Shown here in pieces: positions 7,355-17,200 of a stretch of DNA of 64,000 nt. The stretch's first letter is position 1; every line of letters begins with the position of its first letter. Below the pieces are notes generated by a model. That model had not been told where the DNA came from, made no database searches, and saw nothing but the letters and a program-made list of their open reading frames with translations. The DNA comes from Bin127 sp965221625 (GTDB lineage Bacteria; Chloroflexota; Dehalococcoidia; Lucifugimonadales; Lucifugimonadaceae). The stretch covers positions 1,116,001 through 1,180,000 of the forward strand of contig OZ244903.1 of assembly GCA_965221625.1 (NCBI GenBank), written 5' to 3'. The translations under genes were made by a program, and so were the position numbers.

Positions 7355-8548
7355 TTGGTCAATAACGGACGAAAACGTGCACTTGTCGCGATGAGTGGGG
7401 GCGTCGATTCATCGGTCGCAGCCGCCTTGCTCGCACGCTACGGATACGAAGTCATCGGCGTCACTATGCGCCTATTCGACGCGCCCTTCGAAGACGCAGG
7501 TCGACTCTCCAAGAGTTGTTGCTCGCTCGAAGATGTCGAAGACGCACGCTCGACCTGCCAAGCGATCGGGGCAAAACACTACTACATGAACTTCGTGCGC
7601 GAGTTCGAGAAACACGTCATCGACTACTTCGTCGGCGAGTATCAGCAGGGACGTACCCCGCATCCCTGTTTGGCTTGCAACGATCGACTCAAATTCAACT
7701 TCTTGATGGCGCGCGCTGATCTTTTCGACGCCGACTTCGTCGCAACCGGACACTACGCACGCATCACCCAAAACGCAGACGGGAGTCACTCGCTGCTACG
7801 CGGTATTGATCCGACGAAAGACCAATCCTACGTTCTCTACAATCTGCGCCAAGAGCAACTCCGGCGATTGGCATTTCCCATCGGGCAATACAGCAAGGAC
7901 GATATACGCTCGATAGCTCGCGATCTCGACCTAGCAGTCGCCGACAAACCCGACTCCCAAGACATCTGTTTTGTCCCCACAGGAACCTACCGCGAGTTCG
8001 TCGAAGAACGTTTGAGCACGCCAACACCCGGATCGATTGTCGACAACAATGGAAACGTTCTCGCCGAGCACGACGGCATCCACCAGTTCACTATCGGTCA
8101 ACGCAAGGGATTACCAATCCCGGATCACTCACGAAACGAAGGAGCAAGAGGCACCAAACGACCCGTCTACGTAACCTCAATCAACTCCAAATCCGGAACC
8201 GTAACCGTCGGATCAGCCGATGGACTTCTGCGCGACGAAGTCTATGCATCGGCCGTCAATTGGATCAACGATGCACCGGCACCACACTCCGCTTTCACAG
8301 CCAAAATCCGCTACAAAAGCCCTGAAGTTTCAGCCACGGTTCAAATGTTGACGCCCGACGTCGCAAGAGTGCAGTTCGATGGCTCCGTTAGGGCTTGCAC
8401 GCCGGGACAAGCGATCGTCTTCTATGACCAAGACCGGGTAATGGGCGGCGGTTTCATCGAGCTCGAAAATCCAACTGAGATCTCAAATGGCAACCACCAA
8501 GAGCAAGTTTCGCCATCGAATGAGTTCCAAACGGCAAGCTTGGTGTAA
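7355..8548 (+). CDS. mnmA: tRNA-specific 2-thiouridylase MnmA
   Basis: A 397-residue enzyme that makes the 2-thio group of the wobble uridine in tRNA Lys, Glu and Gln. The start is assigned to the TTG at 7355, since GGAGAG lies at 7342-7347 and the frame before it has no family similarity. The open frame continues back to an ATG at 7256. Features in order are the PP-loop VAMSGGVDSSVAAALLAR, the HPCLACNDRLKF catalytic cysteine region, ATGHYARI, SYVLYNL and DSQDICFVPTG with the second conserved cysteine, then the C-terminal beta-barrel ending in the PGQAIVFYD block. The length fits the family. It is followed closely (11 bp) by the rnhB-yraN fusion gene. Confidence 0.95.
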   Translation: MVNNGRKRALVAMSGGVDSSVAAALLARYGYEVIGVTMRLFDAPFEDAGRLSKSCCSLEDVEDARSTCQAIGAKHYYMNFVREFEKHVIDYFVGEYQQGRTPHPCLACNDRLKFNFLMARADLFDADFVATGHYARITQNADGSHSLLRGIDPTKDQSYVLYNLRQEQLRRLAFPIGQYSKDDIRSIARDLDLAVADKPDSQDICFVPTGTYREFVEERLSTPTPGSIVDNNGNVLAEHDGIHQFTIGQRKGLPIPDHSRNEGARGTKRPVYVTSINSKSGTVTVGSADGLLRDEVYASAVNWINDAPAPHSAFTAKIRYKSPEVSATVQMLTPDVARVQFDGSVRACTPGQAIVFYDQDRVMGGGFIELENPTEISNGNHQEQVSPSNEFQTASLV

Positions 8549-8559
8549 ATTGTCGACTT

Positions 8560-9630
8560 ATGGGCAGATCAAAGCCAAAAATAGTCCGCCCGGATTTTCT
8601 CCACGAGGATGAGATTAGGGCGCAGGGATACCGCGCCATCGCGGGGGTTGACGAAGTTGGGCGTGGCGCATGGGCCGGCCCATTGGTCGCTGCAGCAGTC
8701 GTGTTGCCACCATATCTGTCGCAAGAGGTTAAAGACTCAATCGACGATTCGAAGCGATTGACCGCCGCCCAACGCGAGGATGCATACGATCTCTTGGTGG
8801 CAAATGCCGAGTCTTTTGGCGTCGGAATCGTACAACCTGAGAGAATCGACCTGTTGGGTATCGTACCAGCTACGAAAGAAGCGATGCGCCGTGCGATCAG
8901 GGCCAACCGACCTAACCCGGACTTCTTGCTGGTCGATGCCGTTTCAAACTTAGGCATCGCGACGCGCGCTCGATCAATTGTGCGAGGCGACTCTGCATCG
9001 CTGTCAATCGCCGCCGCGTCGATCGTCGCGAAGGTTACACGCGATCGGATTTTGTCGGGCGAACTAGCAGACACATACCCCGAGTTCGGATTCGATCGTC
9101 ACAAAGGTTACGGCACCGCGATGCACGCAAACGCGTTGAGCCAGTTCGGACCGACCCCAATCCACCGTCGTAGCTTCAAACCGGTTGCACGCGCAATTGC
9201 CGAACGCAGTTGGAGTGCCACGGGCGAAACCTCACCAACCAATATCGATGGAGAAAGCCGCATCAAACTTCCTGACGGATTGGGCAAAAGTGGCGAGATC
9301 TCGGCTGCGCGATATCTCGAAAGGTTGGGATATCGGATCATTGGCAGGAACTACAAGACGAGGCAAGGCGAAGTGGATCTGATTGCCGAGGAAAAAGGAG
9401 TGCTTGTGTTCGCGGAAGTCAAGACACGCACCTCGGCCATATTCGGTTCCCTGATGGAAACGATTACAGGTGCCAAACTGCGGCGAATCGAAAAAGTGGC
9501 GATGTCGTACCTCGCAAGTAAGTTCGGACGCGATGATATCGACTGGCGGATCGACGTCGTGGGGGTCAATCAAGGACGCAGCGGTTCAAACCCGCGCTTC
9601 GAGCTAGTCAGAAATGCCCACTACGGATAG
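8560..9630 (+). CDS. rnhB: Fused ribonuclease HII and YraN/UPF0102 nuclease-like protein
   Basis: A 356-residue protein with two complete domains. Residues about 20-210 are RNase HII, which removes ribonucleotides embedded in DNA. It shows AIAGVDEVGRGAWAGPLVAA with catalytic Asp and Glu, DDSKRLTAAQRE, FLLVDAVSN, ASIVAKVTRDRI and HKGYGTAMH. After a short linker, residues about 240-356 are a YraN domain with GKSGEISAARYLERLGYRI, then EVDLIAEEKGVLVFAEVKTR, the D...ExK core of a PD-(D/E)xK nuclease fold. rnhB and yraN are neighbours in many bacteria. Here no stop separates them, so they form one polypeptide. A TAAATT lies 8 nt before the ATG and no clear SD is seen. The gene ends 6 bp from the convergent cyclase-family gene. 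Confidence 0.93.
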   Translation: MGRSKPKIVRPDFLHEDEIRAQGYRAIAGVDEVGRGAWAGPLVAAAVVLPPYLSQEVKDSIDDSKRLTAAQREDAYDLLVANAESFGVGIVQPERIDLLGIVPATKEAMRRAIRANRPNPDFLLVDAVSNLGIATRARSIVRGDSASLSIAAASIVAKVTRDRILSGELADTYPEFGFDRHKGYGTAMHANALSQFGPTPIHRRSFKPVARAIAERSWSATGETSPTNIDGESRIKLPDGLGKSGEISAARYLERLGYRIIGRNYKTRQGEVDLIAEEKGVLVFAEVKTRTSAIFGSLMETITGAKLRRIEKVAMSYLASKFGRDDIDWRIDVVGVNQGRSGSNPRFELVRNAHYG

Positions 9631-9636
9631 CCCCGG

Positions 9637-10581
9637 TTAAAACACGGCGATCGGGTTCACTGGCGAACCCGTGACTGTCGGCAGCCTTAACGGTAGGATG
9701 TTGATGAGGAAATGCCAGCGTTGCCGATTCGCGCACTCCGTCGCGAGGTCGTCGAGCCATGCGTTGTCGAGTATCCAGAGTCCCATCCCGACAATTCCGA
9801 CCTGATGTACCGGATTGGTGAAACGCTCGTACGGGTTGGGTTGGACGTCGTTACCGGTGTCAGATCCCATTACGGCGATTGATCGTTGATGCATGAATGG
9901 TAGGATCTCGGGCAATGGGCCGGATGAACCGGCTTGGTAGGGATCGACAGGACCGAGTTGTTCTCGCATCCCTAGTTGACCGGTTCTAAGTAGTAGCACG
10001 TCTCCTTGTTGAACGTTGAACCCGCACTGGGCTTCTGCGGATTGGATGTCTTTCAGTCCGATGCCGTCGCCGCGTTCAACGTAGTCAACGCCTCGGAGCA
10101 TTGGCGCATCGACTAGCACTCCTCGGGTTACGATGCCTTTGACCGCCGCTGTGACGTCGAATTCGGTGGCACCTTCGGCGGTTGAGACTACTGTGGATGG
10201 TCTTCCGTTGTAGGTCTGTCCGTCCCAAAAGAAGTGTGCTAGGGAGTCGACGTGGGTCACGGTGTGGCCGTGAAATATCAGACCGAAGTAGTCCATTGCT
10301 ACTTGTCGATCCGGTCCTTCACCGGGTCTGAATGAGTCTCCCGAACCGATCATGAAATGCTGCGGCGGGCGGGGAACGTCCGGCGCAGCTTCGAACCCAA
10401 CGGGACGGGCGCAGGAGACGGTCTCGCCGGTTTCCGCTAAGGCTAGGGCGTCGAGGGTGATTTGCGGACTCAAGTGGTTTAGCGTCCCTCGCTGGTCGTC
10501 GGCACCCCACCGCCCCCAGTTGTTTAGATCCTGCGTGAGCCACCGCAGTAGATCGTCTTGAGAGGGAGCGGTGTTGGTCAT
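9637..10581 (-). CDS. Cyclase family protein (kynurenine formamidase-like hydrolase)
   Basis: A protein of about 314 residues in the cyclase/kynurenine formamidase-like family (PF04199), metal-dependent hydrolases of amides and ring systems. The metal-binding motif appears as FHGHTVTHVDSLAHFF (the family form is HxGTHxDxPxHF). It is followed by RGVLVDAPML, GDVLLLRTGQ, AVMGSDTGNDVQP and the C-terminal LDDLATECA block. The length and the sequence of the metal motif resemble the long, uncharacterised environmental branch rather than the roughly 210-residue KynB enzymes. The start is uncertain: the ATG at 10581 is used here, but a TTG at 10593 is also open and neither has a good SD. The substrate is unknown, and no kynurenine-pathway gene is adjacent. 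Confidence 0.88.
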   Translation of the reverse strand: MTNTAPSQDDLLRWLTQDLNNWGRWGADDQRGTLNHLSPQITLDALALAETGETVSCARPVGFEAAPDVPRPPQHFMIGSGDSFRPGEGPDRQVAMDYFGLIFHGHTVTHVDSLAHFFWDGQTYNGRPSTVVSTAEGATEFDVTAAVKGIVTRGVLVDAPMLRGVDYVERGDGIGLKDIQSAEAQCGFNVQQGDVLLLRTGQLGMREQLGPVDPYQAGSSGPLPEILPFMHQRSIAVMGSDTGNDVQPNPYERFTNPVHQVGIVGMGLWILDNAWLDDLATECANRQRWHFLINILPLRLPTVTGSPVNPIAVF

Positions 10582-10682
10582 TTGTGGCGTCAAATTTCCG
10601 GAGTGTCGATATGTATGATTCGATGCGGGCGTGCGCAGCGGAGGCTTGTTGTGCGGTGATTATAGCCTGTCGATGCCGCGTT

Positions 10683-10688
10683 TAGAAT
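10683..10688 (+). promoter_or_regulatory. -10 element of the tRNA-Lys gene
   Basis: TAGAAT ends 7 nt before the first base of the mature tRNA, which is the expected spacing for a tRNA transcript starting at or just before its 5' end. The -35 region 17 bp upstream (TTATAG) matches the consensus poorly. Confidence 0.5.
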
Positions 10689-10695
10689 CGATGGT

Positions 10696-10770
10696 GGCGC
10701 GCTAGCTCAACGGCAGAGCAAGTGACTCTTAATCACTAGGTTCAGGGTTCGAATCCCTGGCGCGTCACCA
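10696..10770 (+). tRNA. tRNA-Lys (anticodon CTT), CCA encoded
   Basis: A full cloverleaf can be folded by hand. The 7-bp acceptor GGCGCGC pairs with GCGCGTC, with one G-U pair. The D stem is GCTC/GAGC with loop AACGGCA. The anticodon stem AGTGA/TCACT encloses loop CTCTTAA with CTT at the anticodon. The variable loop is AGGTT. The T stem CAGGG/CCCTG encloses TTCGAAT. Discriminator A is followed by genomically encoded CCA. It is a standalone tRNA, flanked by the cyclase gene (opposite strand, diverging) and the end of the FtsX-type permease gene. Confidence 0.97.
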
Positions 10771-10820
10771 AGTGCTTTTGATGTGGCTCGGCGTGCCCCC
10801 TCCGTGAATCTTCCTTGACG

Positions 10821-13800
10821 CTATACGCCCGCGCTCCCGGCTCTGATCACAGTTGAGGCGTGTTGGGAACGGACCCATAGGAAAATCCAAATCACTGCTG
10901 ATACCAAGGCAGATGCGACGACTCCCAGTAGGATTGCTAAGGTTTGAGTGCCGACTTCGACAACCATCGGCGGCGCAAGTGCATCAGCATCCTTTCCGGC
11001 GAGGTATGGAAGCAACGCTGAACTCAGGACGCTTCCTACTGTCGAACCGATCGCGAATGCGATCACTGCGATGATCAGCTGCTCCAGACCAATCATCGTG
11101 AGCAATTGTCTCAAAGAGAGTCCTAAGGACTTGAGGACTGCTAGTTCGAGGCGTCGCATTCGGTAGGTAGTCCATGCTGTGGTGATGAACGCAAGAACTG
11201 ACACGACGGTAACCGCGATGAATCCGAATATCAGGTACCCGCTCCACCCTGCTGCGGTTAACGCGTCGCTGCTTGTAAGGACGATCTCGGACCGGGCGTG
11301 TTGAATCAACCGCGCCGAGATGCCAACGGACTCCAATACGTTGTTGATGTTGGCTAAATCAGAACCTTGGATGTCCGGTGCTGCTATCCAGAGTTCGTTG
11401 GTAGCGTCGGTGCGACGGGTCTGGTCCACGGAGAGTATGCGTTGGACTTCTTGGATGTCAGTGATGAGAAACGGGGATGCTCCAGACGGAAATGTCGGGA
11501 AGTAATCGGTGAATGCGACGAAGCGAACTCGAGTGCTGCGGTTGCCGAGAAACAGTTGGATTGTGTCGAGTTCCGATAGACTGAGTTCGTCCTTGAACCA
11601 ACGGCTTCCCACGGCATTGATCGTGTCGTCTGAAACGCCGATGCGAACCCCTTTAAGTTGACCGAATCTGGGTGCTGACCAAGTGAGTACGGCACCATCT
11701 TCAGGCACCTCCGAAAATGGATCGATCCGTGCGCCGAGCTCACCATATCCCGCGCCCAGTGTGCGTGTATTGACCGTCTCACGGAAATCGGTTACCAGAG
11801 TCAGTTTGCCATCGGCGTCTGCATATGAGATGTCCTTGATGCGCACGGATCCATTCGTCGGTGCCGGTTGTTCTTCAATCGGTCGGCGCGAGACTCCGAC
11901 GAACTCGAGCCATAGGTTTTCACCAACCGCGTAATCGCGAACGGATTGCAGTGGGATCGCGATGCGACACCAATCAGGATCCTCAAACCTTTCATTTTCT
12001 TCGTCCCAAACCGCTTCCTCGCACTGCCAAGGCGGGTTGAGCACCGTAGAACGCGGCGTCAGGTTTCCGATCGAGAGCGAGTGATAGATGCCAGATTCGT
12101 CTCTGATCCGGGCGACCAATCCAGTGTCGACACGAACGGCATCCGGTTTGACATAGGCAGTCAACCATGATGCGCTACTCGGTATGAGGTATCCGTCAGA
12201 TTCTTGCGATTCGACAAGTTGCATCATCTCGCCGGGTTGAATGTCGGCGAGATCGTCGCGCCACCAAACGCTGTCGGCAAAAGAGGTTGTGTCGGTACCG
12301 ATTACGGTGATCGGCTGATTGCCGGTTGGCCCTGCAACGGTGCCGGCGGCACGGGCGACTGTGGACAGACTTTGGAATCCGTAGTTGGCATCGAAATGGT
12401 CCAATGCGCGTTGCAACTGGGCTCGGTTGCGCAGGATCAGGTTTGATAGCCGAACGTCAGCACCGACCCGATATCGGGCGTCGTCAACGGCATGCCGTTC
12501 TATTGATGGTGAGAGGATCGAAAGTATGACGCCAATGGAGGCAGCGAGCATGATCAGAACCATCAACCCCATACTGGAGCGCGGGTTCCTTGCCAGTGAC
12601 CACAGAGCCAACGGAATTGAAGGCGACACCCGGATCTGTGAAGGCATGCGTGTCAATGCTTCGGCCACGCCTCCTAAGAGCGTGGGCAGGAAACGGAGGA
12701 GTACGATGGCACCACCCGTTGCTGTAGCTGCAGGCATTGCCAAAGCAAGTCGATTGCTGAATCCCTCACCGAAAGCACTGCTCGAGATGTAGAGATCCTC
12801 CTGTGAAAGCTGCCACAGTGCTGCGCCACCAACGCAAAGGAGCACGACGTCCAAGTAGTAGCGTTGCAGAACGTTGCGATTAGGCGGACGTGACATACGA
12901 GTCACGAACTCTTCGGTCGGTGCGGTGCGCCGCGGCAACGATGGGAAGATGAGTGCGAACAATCCGAAAGTCGACGCAGAAAGTGCGGCGACCAGCGACT
13001 CAGTCGATAGAGCTACAGGAAGGTCTTGGCCTCCCGTGAGGTCGTGCAGACCCGGGAGGCGTCCGGCGAACGCGACGCCGATCAAGGCGAGCACTATCCC
13101 AAGTCCCATCGAGAAGACGGCGATGATGATTGTCTCACCAGTCATCAAGGTCAGTTCTTGCAACGGCGTCGCGCCGCGTGCGCGCATCATCCCTGATTCT
13201 GCGAACCGTAGGTCTCTAGCCTGACCGGCGACGAGCGCGGCAAATGCGAGCGACGCGACGGCGATCACCGCACCCACGGATAGCATCAATCCGCGTGAAA
13301 TCTCGGAACTGGATACGTACGCTTCGATGGCGTCGTCAAGTGACGTGATTCGCTGGAAACCGTCGAGTTCTTGCCTCAGCAGGTTAGTCTGCTGGGACAG
13401 GTCCCGGAGTATCGCTTCGGCGTCATTCGAATGGATCCGTTCGGCGTGGGTTTGAAATAGCCAGTAGTAACGCAGATCGGTGTCTGGCATCCGAGAAGCT
13501 ACGGCGTCCAACAAGACGGAATCGTTGACCAGCAACGGAGCGAATCTGAAGACTTGACTGTTGGCACCGAGCCCTTCTCTGATTGCGAACCATTGCGCGT
13601 CTTCAAAGTCACGCGGTTCGTAAACGCCAACGATGATCACCTCGAGTTGCACGCGCTCGGAACTCGGCGAAGATAGGCGGACGACGTCTCCGATTCCCGA
13701 ACCGAGATACAGTGCGTCATCGGCTGAAATTACCGCTTGTGTAGTGCCATCGACGGTCAACGGTGATGGCCATGAACCGGACGTCAAACGTGCGACCCGT

Positions 13801-14222
13801 TCGAAGTCGTCAACGTGGGCCAAGAATGTTCGAGCGTTTCGCCAAGGAACGAGATCTTGCTCGAACAATAGAGTTTCCGATTTCGCCGCTTTTATCGGTG
13901 GATCGATAAACCTGGCCAGCGTGCCTGTGCGCGACGACTCGACAGTGTTGACCAACGACTGGTGCGATTCGGTTGATACCGAGTCGAGACGTGCTCTGAT
14001 GGCGATGTTGAGTTCTTGAGGCCGGTGGCCGTCGAGAGCTTGGGTGAGAGCGGACTGCCCAATGGCGTCCAGATAGACGAATACTCCCGCCGAGACGGCG
14101 ACGGCGATCGTAAGTCCGGTCAGACGGAGTGCGATGAAGATTTTGTCTGATTCAGCGCGCCGGTACAGCAACCTAGGCAGCGCGGACAACATCCTTCGGC
14201 GTGACGCGTTCGACACTGCCAT
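10821..14222 (-). CDS. Large FtsX/MacB-type ABC transporter permease (second of pair)
   Basis: A 1,133-residue membrane protein with FtsX-like permease architecture. An N-terminal membrane segment (IALRLTGLTIAVAVSAGVFV) is followed by a long extracytoplasmic region. A three-helix FtsX block then lies around residues 320-420, including the RDLRFAESGMMRARGATPLQ cytoplasmic loop typical of FtsX domains. More helices and a second large extracytoplasmic region follow, and a terminal FtsX block contains MRRLELAVLKSLGLSLRQLL. The start is placed at the ATG at 14222, because its A is shared with the TGA of the upstream permease (TGATG) and the reading frame before it is non-homologous extension. Such permeases need an ATPase (LolD/MacB type), and none is adjacent. 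The exported substrate is unknown; lipoprotein or surface-polymer export is only a guess. Confidence 0.85.
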   Translation of the reverse strand: MAVSNASRRRMLSALPRLLYRRAESDKIFIALRLTGLTIAVAVSAGVFVYLDAIGQSALTQALDGHRPQELNIAIRARLDSVSTESHQSLVNTVESSRTGTLARFIDPPIKAAKSETLLFEQDLVPWRNARTFLAHVDDFERVARLTSGSWPSPLTVDGTTQAVISADDALYLGSGIGDVVRLSSPSSERVQLEVIIVGVYEPRDFEDAQWFAIREGLGANSQVFRFAPLLVNDSVLLDAVASRMPDTDLRYYWLFQTHAERIHSNDAEAILRDLSQQTNLLRQELDGFQRITSLDDAIEAYVSSSEISRGLMLSVGAVIAVASLAFAALVAGQARDLRFAESGMMRARGATPLQELTLMTGETIIIAVFSMGLGIVLALIGVAFAGRLPGLHDLTGGQDLPVALSTESLVAALSASTFGLFALIFPSLPRRTAPTEEFVTRMSRPPNRNVLQRYYLDVVLLCVGGAALWQLSQEDLYISSSAFGEGFSNRLALAMPAATATGGAIVLLRFLPTLLGGVAEALTRMPSQIRVSPSIPLALWSLARNPRSSMGLMVLIMLAASIGVILSILSPSIERHAVDDARYRVGADVRLSNLILRNRAQLQRALDHFDANYGFQSLSTVARAAGTVAGPTGNQPITVIGTDTTSFADSVWWRDDLADIQPGEMMQLVESQESDGYLIPSSASWLTAYVKPDAVRVDTGLVARIRDESGIYHSLSIGNLTPRSTVLNPPWQCEEAVWDEENERFEDPDWCRIAIPLQSVRDYAVGENLWLEFVGVSRRPIEEQPAPTNGSVRIKDISYADADGKLTLVTDFRETVNTRTLGAGYGELGARIDPFSEVPEDGAVLTWSAPRFGQLKGVRIGVSDDTINAVGSRWFKDELSLSELDTIQLFLGNRSTRVRFVAFTDYFPTFPSGASPFLITDIQEVQRILSVDQTRRTDATNELWIAAPDIQGSDLANINNVLESVGISARLIQHARSEIVLTSSDALTAAGWSGYLIFGFIAVTVVSVLAFITTAWTTYRMRRLELAVLKSLGLSLRQLLTMIGLEQLIIAVIAFAIGSTVGSVLSSALLPYLAGKDADALAPPMVVEVGTQTLAILLGVVASALVSAVIWIFLWVRSQHASTVIRAGSAGV

Positions 14223-17200
14223 CAACGCGCCTGCGAAAAGCGAATCCGGAGTGCAACACTCCCCGAAGGGTTCGCCGTTCGCCATAGGATCGGAATCAGA
14301 GTGGTAACCAACAGGACGAGCATGCCGGCAACAACTGGCAGTACGTCAACATGCAGCAACATCGGGGGTAGTGCGGTTTCACCCGATGGCGTGCGCGTCA
14401 TGCGGTCGGCGATGAAGCGAACCGCCAATATCCCGCTGACGGTTCCGAGCGCGAAACCCATAATCAAAGCGAGCAATACTCGCGTGTAGGCTTCGATCAC
14501 GATGCCGATGCGACTGCCGCCAAGCGATTCAACGAGAGCCGAGTCAAGGCGAGTAGCGTCTTGGTTCTGAACGGTTATCGCAAACGCTGTGATCGTAGCG
14601 ATCAGAACGGTCGAAACCGCGACTACTGCGCCTACTATCCGCCAACCTGCGGCGTCGCCCAACCTTGTAGACGATTCGTTGAGCAGATCTTCTCGGTCGA
14701 CGATGCGCAACGACGGGTCAATGGCTTTGACGTCGGATCTGCGTTCGTCTGGCGATGTGCCGGGCAAGATTGATGCGTAGATCTCCGCACTGTCGGCAAA
14801 GAACGGCTCACTGACTGTGGTCAGGTACGACAGTAAGGCGTCGAAGTTGGCAACCGCGAATGGCTGTTCTGTCTCCCGCATCGTCGGGAACAGCTCGAAA
14901 GTGTCGCGGATTTGGAAGGGAACGAGTCGGGAGTACGCAGTGCCAATGAACGTGTCGCCGACGTTGAGGCTAGAGTCTTCGAGAAACTGGGAGTTGACGA
15001 CTGCAGGTACGACAATCGCTTCGTCTTCGGAGTAGTAGACGCCTCGCACCCCGTCGGCGGTTCCTCGACCCATCTTTACTCGGATCGCGCGTCCGTCGTT
15101 GCTGCGTTCACCACCGTCGTTGAGTGCTGCGATGGCAGTGTCGTCTGCGATCGACGTGCTGATGGGATGCCAAACGTTTGGGTCTTCAAATTTCGATATC
15201 GTCAACTTCCGACCTGATGCAGCGGATCCCATGATCGAATCGATCTCGAACGTCAGGGCATTGCCCAACTCTGAGGTCGGTGGTTGGTAGATCTGGATGG
15301 CGAGCAGTCGGAGTGGGTGTGCTAAACCAGAGACGTCGCCAAAGACGTCGTGCCAAGTTGCAACGCTCGGTTCGACGTCGGGGACCAAACGGATTGTGTG
15401 CGTGGTGCCATCACGGTCCAGCACGCGTGCCCAAACGTCAAGGCGACCACTTCCCACCCGTTGCAGGCGGATGGTTGCCGTCAAAGTGATGGTTTCCGGG
15501 GGTATAGCAATCGATCCGGTGGGCGAGAATCCATCGATGCTTGCCATCAGTTGACCTAGATCTAGGTCGGCAAAATCTCGACGCATCTCTGCGACCTTGG
15601 CGAAATCCTTCGGCCGCACCGCCAATAGACCGAACGCCGCCGCCGATTCTGCCGAACCGGATCTGGCTTCGCTGCGAGTGCCCCAAGCGAACTCGTCAAT
15701 CCAATCGAGAGATCTCAACGCGTCGACCTGCGCGTTATCGCCTGCGCGGTAGGTGTCGACTCCTGAGACGCGGATGTCCGCGGCAGTCTGGAACTCTGCA
15801 CGGTCTCGCACATTCTCTCCCAGAGTTGCCGACAAACCGATGGCGTTGATGACGACCATCGTCATGCCGGCAGCGACCATGGCGATGACCGCATGTTGCA
15901 TCGTCGAGCGCGAGAAGACTCGCAGTGCCAAGGTGAACATCGCGTAAACGTTCAATCGGGAGATGCGTTCGAAGATGATGCCGACAAACCCGATGAGTCG
16001 GAGTGCGATTAGGGCCGCAGCGATAGACGCAAAAACGGGAAGCGATGCTGCGAGCGTGCTGAGCTCTGTCTGTCCCGCACCGCGCTGAATGAAGAGGCTT
16101 CCTCGTCCGTTCAGTTCGAAGATGATCGCGGCTGCCGCGATGACGATGCCGAAGTCGAGATTCGCTCGCCAAAACCATGGCCGTCCGGAAACTCGGATCC
16201 GTGAGAAGTATGTCGAGATTGGTCCGGGTCTCGCGAGAATGTACGGGGCGATGAAGATTGCCAACAGTAGCGACGAAGCAGTTAAAGACCAGAGGTATTG
16301 TTCCGGCATCAACCGGTACGGAAACGTTCGTCCCTGCGTCAGTTCCTCGAACGAACCTAATACGCCTAGTAGTGGGACTATTGCGGATGCCAACAAAGGG
16401 CCAAAGATTGCTGGCAGCGCGAACGCGATAGCAGCATAGGTTGAAAGAGCCCCCAGCAACTGGTTGCGATCAGCCCCTCGGGCTTTCAATGCGACTTCTT
16501 CCGATGCCCAACGTCGAGAAATAATGCTCGCATTGGTGACGAGTACGAACACTGCAAACGCCGCGAAGAGTGCACCGCTGATCACCGTCGACGTGTGGGT
16601 GTAGGCGAGTTGGCGTTGCAGCGTTCTGAGCGATGACTCGATACCGGTAATGGTCGACGACGTGGGCAGCAATCGTGAAGCTTCGCTTCGAAATCGGGTG
16701 ATATTTGAGAGCGACTTCGAGATGCCGTCTTGCTTCAAGCGTTCGACGTCCACGTAGTAGAGCTGCCAAAGCTGGCCGACGTCAGCGATACCGCGTTCGG
16801 CGATGCGCGACATCATCGTCTCGTGCGAAGTCAGGGCGATTAGCGGCGGACGTCCGCCGGTCGGACCTTGCTCCGGATAGAACAGAGTTCGAGACAGACC
16901 CTGCCAAGATTCGTGGTTCGGATCGTCGATGGAGAAGATGCCGACGATTTCAGCTTCGCTATGCACGATGGTCGTCGGCGGGACAGTCAACGTAAGAGCG
17001 TCGCCGATGTCGAGTTGCAGTTGTTCGGCGACCGAGTCAACGACTGCGACTTCGAGATGACTGTCGTCGCTTGGGGGTTCAGTAGGGATCACGCCACGCA
17101 CGAGGCTGATGGCAGGTTGTTGCCCGGTGATCGATTGGTAGGTGAGTTGGGTTCCTGGTTGTGCGAATTCATCGTTTATGCGAGACACAATGAACCGCCC

